Assembly: GCA_012103035.1 (NCBI GenBank)
Contig: JAAVLL010000002.1
Coordinates: 434,001-498,000 of the forward strand
Length of the DNA stretch: 64,000 nucleotides
Origin: Brucella oryzae
Lineage (GTDB): Bacteria > Pseudomonadota > Alphaproteobacteria > Rhizobiales > Rhizobiaceae
Reading direction: 5' to 3'
How positions within the stretch are numbered: position 1 is the first letter of the stretch; the number at the start of each line of letters is the position of its first letter. The position numbers were made by a program, and so were the translations under genes. Positions 9,650 to 20,484 of this stretch are shown in pieces. The notes under the pieces are model-generated. The model saw only the letters and a list, made by a program, of their open reading frames with translations, made no database searches and was not told the origin of the DNA.

Positions 9650-9844
9650 ATGGCGAACGAAAAGCTACTCGACGTTGAGCCTAGTGAGCGTTTGGCTGAA
9701 TTGCTCGCCATCGTCGAAATAGATAGTCCTCAGATAATTCGCGTCGGTAACAGGAAGTTCGAGATAAAGTTTCTTGGCCACGTAGAAGCGAGGGACCCGA
9801 CAGAGTTTTTATCAAAGGGCGGCCCTTTGGAAGAAGATGATTGA
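9650..9844 (+). CDS. Small acidic protein, first gene of a coupled three-gene operon
   Basis: 64 residues, intact (MANEKLLDVEPSERLAELLAI...), with a GGAGA about 8 nt upstream of the ATG. It is acidic, with an SPQIIRVGNRKFEIKFLGH beta-rich middle and an EEDD C-terminus. No family is recognised; its size and charge would suit an antitoxin or adaptor, but that is inference only. The next ATG (9837) overlaps its 3' end. Confidence 0.5.
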   Translation: MANEKLLDVEPSERLAELLAIVEIDSPQIIRVGNRKFEIKFLGHVEARDPTEFLSKGGPLEEDD

Positions 9845-10047
9845 TAGATTCATTGTCCGGTCCGACAGCTATGCTGTCTTTCGTACCTTTCAAAACGCGA
9901 ACGTGGCGTACGGCAACTGCCAATATACTAATGATCATTGAAACAAAGTGGTTTATTTTTCAATCATTAAAGCGCGTTGAAAAAGCGACGAATATTTCAA
10001 AGAGAAAGTTACTCGATGAGCAGATATTGCGACGGGGACATAATTAA
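9837..10047 (+). CDS. Small unrecognised protein, second gene of the coupled operon (frameshifted)
   Basis: The ATG at 9837 overlaps the preceding stop. The frame reads MIDRFIVRSDSYAVFRTFQNANVAYGNCQYTND and then needs one indel near 9935 to continue as ETKWFIFQSLKRVEKATNISKRKLLDEQILRRGHN to the TAA at 10047. The product is ~69 residues with a basic C-terminal half. The stop overlaps the next start (TAATG), which supports the repaired reading. Function unknown. Confidence 0.45.
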
Positions 10048-10813
10048 TGATAATTGATTTCGATGCCACTGAATGGTTATTCGATTTACACCATGTTCTT
10101 GAAGCTCATCTATCAAAAGAAACTCGCCTAAAACTGAAGCGTGACAAGTTTGAGTTTAAGGAAGATGCGTTGGATGCATTTGAAGAAAGCGTCGACATTG
10201 AGGTCATCATCGACGTAACCCTCGATTGGATCAAAAGCAATCATGTGCGTATTTTTCATGGAACGCGTTTAACCGACCTTGAAGCGCAGGAGATTATATC
10301 TGAGGGATAAAGCCACTATCAGTTGCTGATCGCGTAGAGTGGCTCAGATGTACGATCCCTGGTTTGAGAAATATACTTACCGATGATTTGGTTAGTGATG
10401 CGGTCGATAAAGGTTCTCTCATTTATCGTGAGAATCAACTGCATGCGGCTATTTCGTTGAAGGAACTTATGAACGGTTATGACTATCTTTTCCTTGGATC
10501 AGAATTTGATCGCCGTTTACTGGAGTTTTCCGGGCGAAGTGACCTGCTGCCCTTAATTACAAAGCGCGGAAACCCGAGAGTCATAAAGATCGTCATACCA
10601 GGCAGTGAAGCATTGGATGCGATGCACCCCTTCTTCTCAATTGAACACACTCGTCAAAACGACCGCTATCCTAATTTTGTTCGAGATATTTTGGAGGAGT
10701 ACGCCTGGTTAATGACCAAGCCTGAATACAAGAGGGCAGGAATAGATTCTTGTCTTCTGTTCAGGCGTGCTATTCCAGCGGAAAATATTGAGGAGATTGA
10801 AACGATAGATTAA
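10047..10813 (+). CDS. Candidate ADP-ribosyltransferase-fold protein (one frameshift)
   Basis: The start ATG overlaps the upstream stop. The first frame ends at 10310 and the continuation (GIKPLSVADRVEWLRCTIPGLRNILTDDLV...) is open to 10813, so one indel near 10308 restores ~255 residues. Across the join lies FHGTRLTDLEAQEIISEGIKPL, close to the HGT...L...I...G(L/I)KP signature that begins many ADP-ribosyltransferase/KptA-like folds. It is followed by YDYLFLGSEF and a VIKIVIPG strand. I see no clear catalytic Glu assignment. As the last gene of a three-gene operon next to a PIN gene, it could be a toxin or defence effector. Family assignment is tentative. Confidence 0.5.
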
Positions 10814-10825
10814 ACACCTATCGTT

Positions 10826-11574
10826 TCAAAGAACGTGCGCTGCGAAAGCCTGGATAAAATTTGTTTGCCTTGGATTGTTCCTTGGAGTTATCGCGGCTGC
10901 GCTTAGGGTTCCTGTTTCATAAGCTCCTGTGTCCAGCGCTATTCTGTTTGAATAAACTTCCGGCCTACGCGATGCAGTAACTGTATGACCATGGACAACG
11001 ATCTTCTCATGAGCATCCGTATGGTTGAGGAACTCGCCCCTGATCCAGCGCAAGTCTTTCTCTCGTTGGTCTTTCAAAGAGACGTTCGGTCGAACGCCTG
11101 CATGGACGAACGCATAGTTTCCGTCGATGACAAGGTTCTCGGCTTGTCGCATCATTGCCAGGTGATGAGGAAAACGTTTCTTGAATTCCTCAGCCAAGTG
11201 CGTGACGTCACTGCAATCGAGAAGACCATATGACGCTAGCGTCTCGAATCCGCCTTTATCTAACCAGTGATCCCGAACACGTTCACTCTCTTGGTTGCAA
11301 TCAAGGACTCTAAGAAAAACTCCTCGTGGTTGCCGAGAATTAGGCGACTATTGGGAGAAGCATGGAGCGTTGCATGTACCAAGTCCATCGCCCTCCTGCT
11401 ATCAGGCCCGCGATCAATGATGTCTCCTAAAAAGATAATGCGATACTCGACCGCTCGCTGATCAGCATCAAGCTGAATCTGATCCAGCAACTTTTCCAGT
11501 AAATCTGCACGCCCGTGAACGTCGCCGATAGCGTATGTGAGCCTGCTCGATTTCATTGAGTTTCCATGGCTCAT
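10826..11574 (-). CDS. PPP-family metallophosphatase (frameshifted)
   Basis: The calcineurin-like signatures appear in order: GDVHGRADLLEKLL, FLGDIIDRGPDSRRAMDL, LILGNHEE, then in the second frame FVHAGVRP, VVHGHTV and LDTGAY. These are the metal ligands of lambda-phosphatase-like serine/threonine or symmetrical Ap4A phosphatases. The two frames join near 11265. The start ATG at 11574 overlaps the thermonuclease stop (ATGA); an internal ATG at 11556 is an alternative. ~250 residues, cytosolic. The substrate cannot be told from sequence. Confidence 0.8.
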
Positions 11575-12061
11575 CGACGCTGTGCTTTCGGTAGTTTTCG
11601 CCATTCCCATGGCGTAATGAAATCGCCTTGCCAAAGGCCTGAAGAGGCTCGCATAGCAATGTCTTGCACGTTTTCGTATGCTCCCTTGGAATAAACTGGC
11701 CAATCCAATGCGAGACCGTTCTCGACCAACCATGCGGCGATGTCTTGGCCTTGGCTTGTTTGGCATGTCGCAACGGTTCGGCCGTACCGATCCCGATCCA
11801 CTGGGAAACAAGTGACCGGCTGTGCATCGTGAATGAATGCATCCAGTTTTAGGGCCGCGTGCTGGCCGCAACGATATAACTTGCCTTCCGCATTCTTACA
11901 GGTCTGCGCGCTTTCGGGGCGTCAATCCCACTCAGTCGAATGCGCGCGCCATGTATCTCGATTGTGTCACCGTCGATCACTGAGGCTCGTCCAATTAATT
12001 CAGCGGCATGAGCGGCCAAAGCGCTCACACAGAGAAGCGCGGCCATTATCATTCGAACCAT
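11571..12061 (-). CDS. Exported thermonuclease (SNase family, frameshifted)
   Basis: The ATG at 12061 gives a signal peptide MVRMIMAALLCVSALAAHA. It is followed by the SNase core RASVIDGDTIEIHGARIRLSGIDAP and, after an indel near 11920, ESAQTCKNAEGKLYRCGQ, then DRDRYGRTVATC and a C-terminal AYENVQDIAMRASSGLWQG. With the repair, the residues matching staphylococcal nuclease catalytic Arg35, Glu43 and Arg87 are all present, so the enzyme is probably active in the periplasm. The repair adds one G to a GG-AAA context. It sits between a Cys-rich small gene and the phosphatase. Confidence 0.82.
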
Positions 12062-12075
12062 ACGACCGCTACTTT

Positions 12076-12252
12076 CTAGTGCACAGTCGCTTGGATTTAC
12101 TGATTGAGCCGTCCTGACAGAGAAACTTGCCATCGGCGGTACAACGCGCAACGCCGCCCTTCTTCCCAGAGCAGGGGTATTGCGTGCATCCGCGAAATTG
12201 AAAACGACATAGCCGCAATCAGGATCGCGACGAAAGCTACATAATTTTTCAT
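12076..12252 (-). CDS. Small Cys-rich exported protein (frameshifted)
   Basis: The ATG at 12252 begins a signal-like MKNYVAFVAILIAAMSFSIS. After one indel near 12190 the downstream frame reads RGCTQYPCSGKKGGVARCTADGKF..., with five cysteines, ending at TAG 12076. About 59 residues, too short for standard ORF cut-offs. It lies 14 bp before the thermonuclease gene on the same strand, so the two are probably co-transcribed and both exported. I recall similar CSGKKGG/CxDGxxS small proteins in proteobacteria but no assigned function. Confidence 0.5.
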
Positions 12253-12394
12253 TCTGCCCCCACGTTAAAAATCGCCTCTCTGAACACGGTCAGCGCTCAG
12301 AAACTTAAACGCTTCAAACCTGACACCCTAAAACATTGCCAAGCGATAACCATCATAGCGATCCAGAAACCAAATAATTGATGTGACGTTAAAC

Positions 12395-12432
12395 GCACCT
12401 GCTTCTGCCGCAATCGGGGCAGAAGCAGGTGC
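12395..12432 (-). terminator. Stem-loop just after the large helicase gene
   Basis: A perfect 15-bp inverted repeat (GCACCTGCTTCTGCC and its complement, 8-nt loop) starts 15 bp after the helicase stop codon at 12448. The T-run on the minus strand is short, so it may act as a terminator or as an mRNA 3' stabiliser. The remainder of the 12253-12447 gap shows nothing else. Confidence 0.6.
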
Positions 12433-12447
12433 GGAGTTTCTTCGGTT

Positions 12448-15400
12448 TTAAGTTGTCTTGAGTGTGAGAAGCCCATCTCGTTCCTCAAGTATATTGGCCT
12501 TTTGCAAATAGCCAATTCTCGCTTGGATATGTTCCCTCAATTGACCACTTGTTGATTTGAACCCAAGCGCTCTCGAAATCGCATTGATTGCTTCATCTGG
12601 CGTTGCACCGAAGCTCGCCTCGACCAATTGTCGAAGTCCCTGATCAATTTCCATTGGAGGAAGCATATCGAGGCGGCGCAAGCTGAGCGAGGTAACTTCG
12701 CTTCGATCACGAAGCTTGATTTCACCATTTGGCCAAAGCAGGAATTGCCCTTCGATGTTGATGTGCTTGTTTCGGGCGGCCGCCAATATTGCCACGGTTA
12801 CGTGGCTGTTGATGCGCTGGCCTGCTCTTTGTAATCCCCACGCGCTTCTGAGCCGAGTGACGAGTTCGTCTTGATGAAGAGGGCCCTCGACCTCCACAAT
12901 TTCCTTAATGTGTTCAACCAGAATGCCGATAGGCGTTTCATGAAGTTCAACATGGATCGCTGGCGTGATTGACGCTTCCTTATAAAGGGAGTTGCGTTTT
13001 CGATCACATCCTTCGGCAGTAGCCCGATTTCAGTCACGTCATCACGATCAATGGTGATGATCTCCACATTGACTGCTTTGCGCTTCTTCTCTGTGTCACC
13101 TTCGAGTTCAAGTGTATTGACCTTCGCACGTTCTATCGCGGCAATCAGCTTTTCGAGCTCAGCATTTGGGCGTTGAAACCAATCGGTGCTCCATATGCGA
13201 TGAATATTCCAGCCATGCGCTTCGAGAACAGCTTGTCGCAAACGATCACGGTCGCGAGCTGAACGAGAGTCATGATATGCCGCACCGTCGCATTCAATAC
13301 CGAGCAAATACCGCCCTGGTACCGCGTCATCGGCGACCGCGAGGTCGATAAAGAACCCAGCAATACCTACTTGCGGATGGACCTGGTAGCCACGCTCGGT
13401 CAATGCTGCAGCGACCTGTTCTTCAAAGACGCTGTCCATCTCGCGTTCAGTACGCTTGGATAGCGAAAGCCGTCCGGTTCTGGCAAAATGAAGGAAGAGC
13501 TTGAATGCAGCTACGCCCTTGCCTCGTGCGCGCTCCAAATCGATGTCCTCATCGGTTATGGACGCGTAGACTTCACAGCGTTGCTTGGCGCGACTAATCA
13601 AAACATTCAAACGTCGTTCACCACCCTCTGCTCCAAGTGGGCCGAACCTCATCCCCATGTACCCTTGGGCATTGCGGGCGTAGGCCACTGAAATGAAAAT
13701 GACATCACGTTCGTCACCCTGAACGTTTTCTAGGTTCTTGATAAAGAACGGTTCTGTTGGGTGCGAATGAAAGAAGGCTTCAGTTTCAGGATTAAGCCGT
13801 CGCAGGATTTCTAGCTGATCCTGAATTTCTCTACGCTGTTTGATCGAAAAAGCAGCAACACCCAGTGACTGGTTAGGGTTCTCAAGAGCATGCTTGATGA
13901 TAGCCTTGGCCACGGCCTTTGCTTCAGTTTTGTTAACGCCCTCTTCAAAGGTTCCGCCTGCAACTTGATGGAATCGGAGCCCCATTCCGGCTTCGTGCGT
14001 GTACGGACTAGGAACGATAAACAGCTTGTTTTCGTAAAACTCGCTATTTGAAACTGCGATGAGTGACTGGTGACGGCTACGATAATGCCATCTCAACATT
14101 TTCTCCGGCAGACCACGCGCAGAAAACAGACCGAGAATGCTCTCGATATCTGAAACCTGTGCGCCTTCAAGTTCGTCGTCGTCCTCCGAGCCGCTTGAAG
14201 TCATCTTCGAGAAGAAGCGCGTTGGCGGCAACTGTCTTTCGTCGCCTACAACAACCACCTGCCGCGCTCTGGCAACAGCGCCAATGGCGTCAACAGGTTG
14301 TATCTGACTAGCTTCGTCCATAACGAGCAAATCGAAGGTGAGTTGTGCAGGTGGCAGAAACTGTGCAATGGACAGCGGGCTCATCATAAAGACGGGCTTC
14401 AGCGCTTGAATTGCTGGAGCCGCCCTGGTCATCAACTGACGAATTGGCATGTGACCACGGCGACGAGCCATTTCAGATCTGAGCACGCCGACGGGGCCAA
14501 CACCGCTCTTGCCCGGAATACGTTTATGGTGTGAACGAACGACTTCCAGTCGTGACAGTCCCATCCTGTCCATGTCAAGGCGCGCGAATTCATTTACCAG
14601 CCTTCCGTGAACCTCGCCATCGAAACGAGCTAACTCCGGATCGTGTCTATGTTGATCACGTAGGATGGCTTCGTAAAATGCCATCTCAAAATATGACATT
14701 ACGCCGTCTGGAGTGACACGACCGTCTTCCAGACGTTCAACAATTAGTTCTGCGCCTGCATCATTTGCGGCATTGGCGCGATTACGGTAGGCGGTCCATT
14801 TCGATAGCTGTTCCCGTGAGGTCAACCAAACTTGCAACCGCTCCTGCAATTCGGAGCAGGGAACTTCCTCAACCCTGTTGGCTCCAAAAGTGTTTCCGGA
14901 TCGGTCTGTAGGTAATCAAGGATCGCTGAGAATTCGCCGACCCAGGTACCGGCATCGTCAAGCGTCGCTCCCGTTTTTCTGGCCAGGTCTCCCCGATCAG
15001 CTATTGTCGCAGCTAAAGGACGTATGTCTGCATTTTGCTGAACCCAATCGAACAGAAGAGAGTGCATCCCAATCGGATCCAATGCCCTCCCAACGTTGAC
15101 CAAATGCTGAAGCTAAAAGCGTTCCCTGACCGTCTACCTTTGCTTTCAGATCAATGGCAAGGCCTAACACTTGGAAAATTTTCGAACGTTCACCTGCTGT
15201 CGCCAGATCGCGCTTAAGGAGCGTCTTGGCTTCCTGCTCAGCTTGGCCGAGCTCATCCACCAATCTAAGGACTTGCGATAAATGCGCGTCTTCTGCTCCG
15301 GTAGCGCCAGGGAAGAGAATCTGCGTCTTATCGGACAGTTCCAACCACAGAGCATGAGTCAGTCTGCGGGCTTCTTCCAAGATGCCTTGTACTTGTTCTG

Positions 15401-17995
15401 CGCTAGTGCCAACTGCGGCTTTGTTCGAAAGACGGCTTGCGATCTGCCGTGCCTCAGTGCTGACACCCCGCAGGCTACGCATCCAAAGCACCAAATCTTC
15501 AAGTGGCTTGGGGTCTGTCTTCTCACCGCGCCAGTCCGCTCCAAAGGCGGAACGGCCAAGAGCATCTCCGTCTCGTATAGTCGATCTGGCCTGCTTGCCC
15601 TTCTGAAGAAAGTCGAGAATACGCAACGTTTCGTCGACGGAAGGCTCACCAACCAATACCGTTTTGAGCAATGATCGGGCAGAACGCCAATCCCCGCTCA
15701 GGAATTTGAGCATTCGCTTTCCGTGAACCGCCAAAGCGGTTCTCGCCGCAACGAGATCGACTTCCCAGGCGTGATCAGTAACCTTTCCTGTAAGTTCTGA
15801 TCGCGCGTTTTGTAGTGTGGCTACGGCTTCAGCAAGATCACCGGCCTGATCAAGCCCTCGTTCCCAAATAGCTGCAACAAACGCGTCCGGGCTTGCGTCT
15901 GGGGCATTCGCCACGCGTTGGCCGATTACGACCATCCGCTCAATCGAAGCCAATGAGCCTATATCGTCTACCCCGAGCAATGCTTGCAATGATCGCACCG
16001 CTGTCAGCAATCGCGGCAAAGGGTTCTTAATTGTTCAACGGTCGTAAAAGCTGCATCTGAGAAATTTGCAGGTACTCGCGAGAACTGCGAAACGAGTTCT
16101 GCAGGTTCAGACCCCAAGCTTCCGATGTTAAGATTTCATTAATTTTTCAGCAACATTCGCTAACTTCTTTCCATCTTGAACTAAGGAAGCGATCTCGGTG
16201 ATCGAACTCGCCCATACATCATTTGAAAGCGCATCATTCGCAATGGTATCGGGACAGCTAGCGAGTCTGTCTGCTAGCTTCTTGCATTTCTGATAATCTT
16301 GAAGATCGACGACATTCGCACGCTGAAGCGCCGTCGTCGTTTCTTGCATCCTTTCGAGCAATTCCGCGAATGCTGTGCTTGAGTTCTGAATGCGTACGGC
16401 CAGTCGTTCAAGATCGAGAGGTGAGATACCCGTTATCCCGACACCACGCCAAGGGTGTCGAGAAGGTAGTCCAATGTCGCGAATGCGTTCGGCGAGCTCA
16501 TAAGCAACTTTGACACTTCGTCGCGATGACCAGGTGTCCACTCCACCGCATTATGAAGCTCGATATCTGACGGTGCCATGCCTTCCCGACGAAGTCGAGA
16601 CAGATGACCTATGACTGTATAAGCTGAAAGTCGATATGGCTCATATAGACGGTGGAGCCTCTTGGGATGATCGTTCAGCCTGTCACGAAGATCGAGCAAG
16701 ACATCATCTATCGCGCCATCGAAATTTCCGCGTGGTGAGCCTAAGTCCCATGTCTTTTGGAGGTCGTGCAGTACGGCTTTCTTGTTCGCTTTATTGCTGT
16801 GCAACTCAAGGCAAGCTTCGCCGACACCAGCAGCGTCAAGCCGACGTTTTACGACCTCCAGAGCCGCCATCTTCTCGGCAACAAACAGAACGGTTTTCCC
16901 ATCAGCAACTGCCGAAGCAATAATATTGGCAATTGTCTGCGATTTCCCTGTTCCGGGAGGCCCCTGAATTACAAGGTTCTTACCTCGTTTAACCTCATGA
17001 ATGGCTGCAGACTGGGAACTATCTGCATCGACGATATGGGTCATCTCAGATGGCTGGATGACGGCATCAATATTAGCCTCGTCAGAAATCAGGTCATCAT
17101 CGCGTTCAAATCCGTCAGAGACGAGAGATCTAATAAGAGGCGTATCTGTAAATTTGGCGTGGGTTGGCCATAGAGCAGGATCGAGATCCCGATACATCAG
17201 GAATTTGGCGAATGAAAAGAAGCCAAGAACGATGTCGTCAGGCTGTACTGACCAATCCGGCTTAACAGCGATACAAGAGGCAACTTTCTGCGCGTAATCT
17301 TCAAATGAAAAATCGTCTGTTGCCTCAAACTCGGGCATTTTGATCGCGTGGACACGGTCAAGTAACGCTTCCAAGGACAGATTGGACGAGAAATCTTCTT
17401 GCCGCGCCCGTAGCTTAAACCGTTCACCGGCGGTCCCGCGTTCCAATATGACTGGCACCAATATCAGGGGAGCATATCGGTTATTCTCTTTATTGTTCGG
17501 GTCGATCCACTTCAGCGTTCCGAGGCCAAGAAATAGAATATTGACGCCTTGCTCTTCTTCGAGCGTGCGCGCGTCAAAATAAAGGTCCAGAAGGCGCTTC
17601 TGCAAAGCATTCGGCGTCATCTTGGTCTGTAGCTTGGTATCTCCATGTCGAACAAGCTTGCCTTGCTTATCGCGCTCGTCATCGTCCGGGAGTGCGAGCT
17701 CAATAAGCTCCTCGCCATCAGCGTCTTCCCCGGTTTTCACGTCCTTTCGCGCCTGCAAGGAAGGTCATTACCTTGCCTTCAGTCACGAGAATTCGAAATA
17801 CTTCTGCCGCTTTTTCATCGATGATATCGACAGTCTTCGCGCTCTTTGAAAAACGCGGCACGTTCAACAAGCGATTTCGAGCTGAAAGATCTAAAAGCTC
17901 TGTTCGAGCTCGTTCGATCTTGTCTTCGACCGATAAACTACCTGAAAAGCGGAATTTTCGACCGAGTTGGTCGATTCCGAACGCTGCTGATCCAT
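12448..17995 (-). CDS. Hhe-like defence protein: DUF4011, SF1 helicase, Vsr-like nuclease, DUF3320 (multiple frameshifts)
   Basis: Six successive minus-strand frames form one ~1,850-residue protein. Order: DUF4011-type N-terminus (RTELLDLSARNRLLN, ~17900); helicase Walker A VIQGPPGTGKSQTIANI (~16950); long helical insert (16540-14850); motif II VMDEASQIQPVDAIGA with VVVGDERQLPPTRFF; motif VI-like LNVLISRAKQRCEVYASI; a Vsr/DUF559-like nuclease ECDGAAYHDSRSARDRDRLRQAVLEAHGW (~13250); and a C-terminal DUF3320-like domain. This order matches the single-gene antiphage system called Hhe. The start is ATG 17995: restoring one T to a TTTT run near 17950 joins MDQQRSESTNSVENSAF to GSLSVEDK. Other breaks lie near 17740, 16500, 16080, 15050 and 12870. 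Whether it is functional depends on whether these are sequencing errors. Confidence 0.8.
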
Positions 17996-18011
17996 GATTT
18001 AACCCACCCAA

Positions 18012-18590
18012 TTATCAGCAATAAATGGAACAATCATGAGCAGGAGTCTAGTTGGATTTTGTATCTGCAGGTGAAATGTGAGTATTACGTTATCTCAATA
18101 TGCGTTTGGATACTGCTACGGTAAATCAACCATGTTCCTACGGATCACGAAGGTTCCGGATCAGGCGCTACATGAGCGTTCTCGCAAGTTTCTGCGATAT
18201 CATGAGCGGAGTTTTCGTGTCGTTACTAAGGTTCAAGAGATGAGGGCTGCTTGAGCTCTAAGGTCGCGCTCCCCATCGCTACTTATGGGGTCCGCTCCCA
18301 CTGGACTACAAGCGCAAATCATGTGGCGATGATTAGGCACAATTTAGGATGGGCAATCTTAAAAATAGTATAGATTCCTTCGTGGGCGTGCTCGATGATG
18401 TTGCATCGCTATAGCCAATGGGAAATATTGCAAAATAGGTTACCGAAAACCCTAAAACCAGCAGGCTTGTTTTCGGAAAAATTTTGCGATGAAGTATCTG
18501 CGTCTGATGGGGCCAGTTTGAATCTGATTTCAATTGAATATGAAATGAACAGCAAGCTATAAGTGCTTAAACGGGGGCGACAAGAATACG
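18012..18590. other. Divergent intergenic region with a 40-codon ORF
   Basis: About 580 bp separates the divergent helicase and PD-(D/E)XK genes and must hold both promoters. The only open frame of note is ATG 18132 to TGA 18254 on the plus strand (MFLRITKVPDQALHERSRK...), which has no ribosome binding site and is probably not a gene. I see no tRNA, repeat or IS sequence. Confidence 0.3.
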
Positions 18591-19798
18591 ATGCAGAGAA
18601 ATTTACGCGTGAATGTTGACCAGACTACGTGGCCACCAGCGCCTAATTTGCCAGCATTTCCACCTGAATTTACTGCCGGATCTCAGATTTGGGACGTAAA
18701 CATCCCCGCCTTGCTCCTAGCAATCGGATATCTGACCACGCCATCTTATGCGTCTGGAGTGTCGCTTAGCGAATACTGGGCTTGGGTTAGGTATATTCAT
18801 GCGTTGGTGGATTCTGCAGATTTCCAACTGACTAAATCTTTTCATGAGCTCGACGCACATCAGAAAACTATCCTGAGTGACGACTTTGGAATGGGAGCAC
18901 CGATATACTGGCTGTTCCAGAAATTACAAATCGGTCCAATTGCGGATGGGAAATATTTCATAGACAGAATGCATGCAACTATTGGGTTCACAGCAGTTGG
19001 AACAAAGAAACAAGGTCCGCAAAATCTCCTGATTTTGTTGCGCAAGACCTAAACGGGGTTTGGCATGTAATCGAGTGTAAAGGGACGCAGACATCGTTAG
19101 CTTACCGGAAAAAGCAGCTAGGTATTGGTGCGCAGGTTCCAAGTGGGGCACTGGCTCAAAAGCAAACCATTAATTTCCCCAACGGCCACACCGGACAGAA
19201 ATTGGCGACTGGTCTGTTTATTGGTGTCGAGGGCGATAGAAATACGAGTGAACTTTTGATTATTGATCCTGAAGGTGAAGGGGTAGGGTCAGTATCTGAA
19301 ACTGACCTTGATTTTGCTTCCGATGCGATATCAAGAGGGGTAAGCGGACGTGTGCTACGTCTAGCAGGTTTTCCCGACACATCCTCTCTGGTCGCTGCTC
19401 CAGCTGGAACAGGTCCAAAAGCTAAAGCTTATAAGGGCAGCAGATTCGAATCCATGCGCACAAGGATTGTTGATCAAAAGCGAAATCGCGCGAAGGAAGA
19501 ACTAGATCGAAAGAGCGACAGAATAGCATTCGTGTCTAATGGTAAAAGCTATATAGGACGAAAGATTAAAATGGATCTGGCAAAGGCAGTCCGGATCAAT
19601 GGCCGAGTTTCAAACTCCGTTATCTTAGAATACGGTGTTGAAAATGAGTTCCTCAATTTCGTAGAACACCGAGCACTAAACATCGATGCGCTTTCCGAAC
19701 CTCTTTCGGACATGCATGCTCTCAAACACGAACTGTTTTGGAAGGAAGTACGAGAAGCGCACAGCTCTCAATCGGTGATGCTTTTGTTTCAAAAATGA
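18591..19798 (+). CDS. PD-(D/E)XK nuclease-like protein, unclassified (one frameshift)
   Basis: The ATG at 18591 opens a ~150-residue N-terminal region. An indel near 19015 shifts to the frame continuing to 19798, giving ~403 residues. The join yields SPDFVAQDLNGVWHVIECKGTQTSLAYRKKQLGIGAQ, a textbook PD-(D/E)XK core (D ... ECK) with a following Q/K helix, as in restriction-type nucleases. The N-terminal domain has no motif I recognise and could be a sensor or DNA-binding part. The C-terminus is charged and helical. The gene stands alone between two defence genes on the opposite strand. A nuclease role in defence is inferred from the motif and location. Confidence 0.6.
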
Positions 19799-19801
19799 CG
19801 T

Positions 19802-20035
19802 TCAACTGACAATCGGTGGAAACAAGAAAACGTTCAACGTCCCCTTTCCAAGGCTCCACCTTAGAAAAGGCTGATGTTCACGTTTGTAACAAAACTCCGT
19901 CACACCAGATCGCAGTATTTTGCGCGCCGAATTACGCGAAACATGAAGCTCTCTGGTGACCACCTTGAACATGGAAGGCGCGCCGTACACGAACAGTCGT
20001 ATCCACTCTTTTCAACTCTCCACTCCATCCGCTGA
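19802..20035 (-). pseudogene. IS21-family istA transposase remnant
   Basis: The reading VVTRELHVSRNSARKILRSGVTEFCYKREHQP is the typical N-terminal HTH of IstA. Just upstream, in another frame, is VRVRRAFHVQGG, and just downstream PKVEPWKG, both matching the same family. The remnant covers only the first ~75 residues, is broken between frames, and lacks the DDE domain. It abuts the 3' end of the PD-(D/E)XK gene. Sequence at 20065-20110 resembles an IS21 end, but no inverted-repeat partner was found. Confidence 0.6.
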
Positions 20036-20484
20036 TTAAAAGTCAGTCCTTCGGATGAAATTTAGCGGGGGTCCAAATTGAATAAGTATTAGCCCCAAAA
20101 GGGGGCGAGTTAACTCACAATCGCGAACATCCAGCTGCACTCCTGTGACCTGCCAGAGCGTTGTTGGACGGCGTGCGTTTGTCTTGTGCGGCGTCGAGCA
20201 CAGTCGACTTGAGAGAGCTCAGCAGAACGTAAGGAAGATACTGTGTCGAAAATCATCATTTCCGCGTGGAACGCGCTGGACTAACTAAATTTCTGTCGGA
20301 ACGCTTTTGAGCATTGCGGCCTTGGGATAAGACCGCGTGATTCCGCACAGGTAACCAGATTGTAATTCGATGAGCATGTTGCTTTTAGAGCTTAGAGATG
20401 CGTCGTCAGAGTCCAAGAAACCTTGTCTAGCGGGGCAGATGCCCCAGCTGTCATTGATAAAAATTTATTGCCTGAAGCAGCAGA
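20036..20484. other. Intergenic stretch without a supportable gene
   Basis: About 450 bp following the istA remnant. It carries the GGGGTCCAAATTGAATAAGT stretch near 20070, possibly an IS end. I can support no coding frame, RNA gene or repeat. It is likely scar DNA left by insertion-sequence activity within the defence island. Confidence 0.3.

Noticed and set aside
1939-18011. Programmed ribosomal frameshifting as an explanation for the split accessory genes
   Set aside because: Breaks occur at many unrelated short homopolymers in both accessory and housekeeping genes with no shared slippery heptamer or downstream structure. Sequencing error is simpler.
18240-18320. A tRNA-like GC-rich stretch before the PD-(D/E)XK gene
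   Set aside because: The stem segments do not form an acceptor stem and no anticodon or TPsiC arm could be placed.
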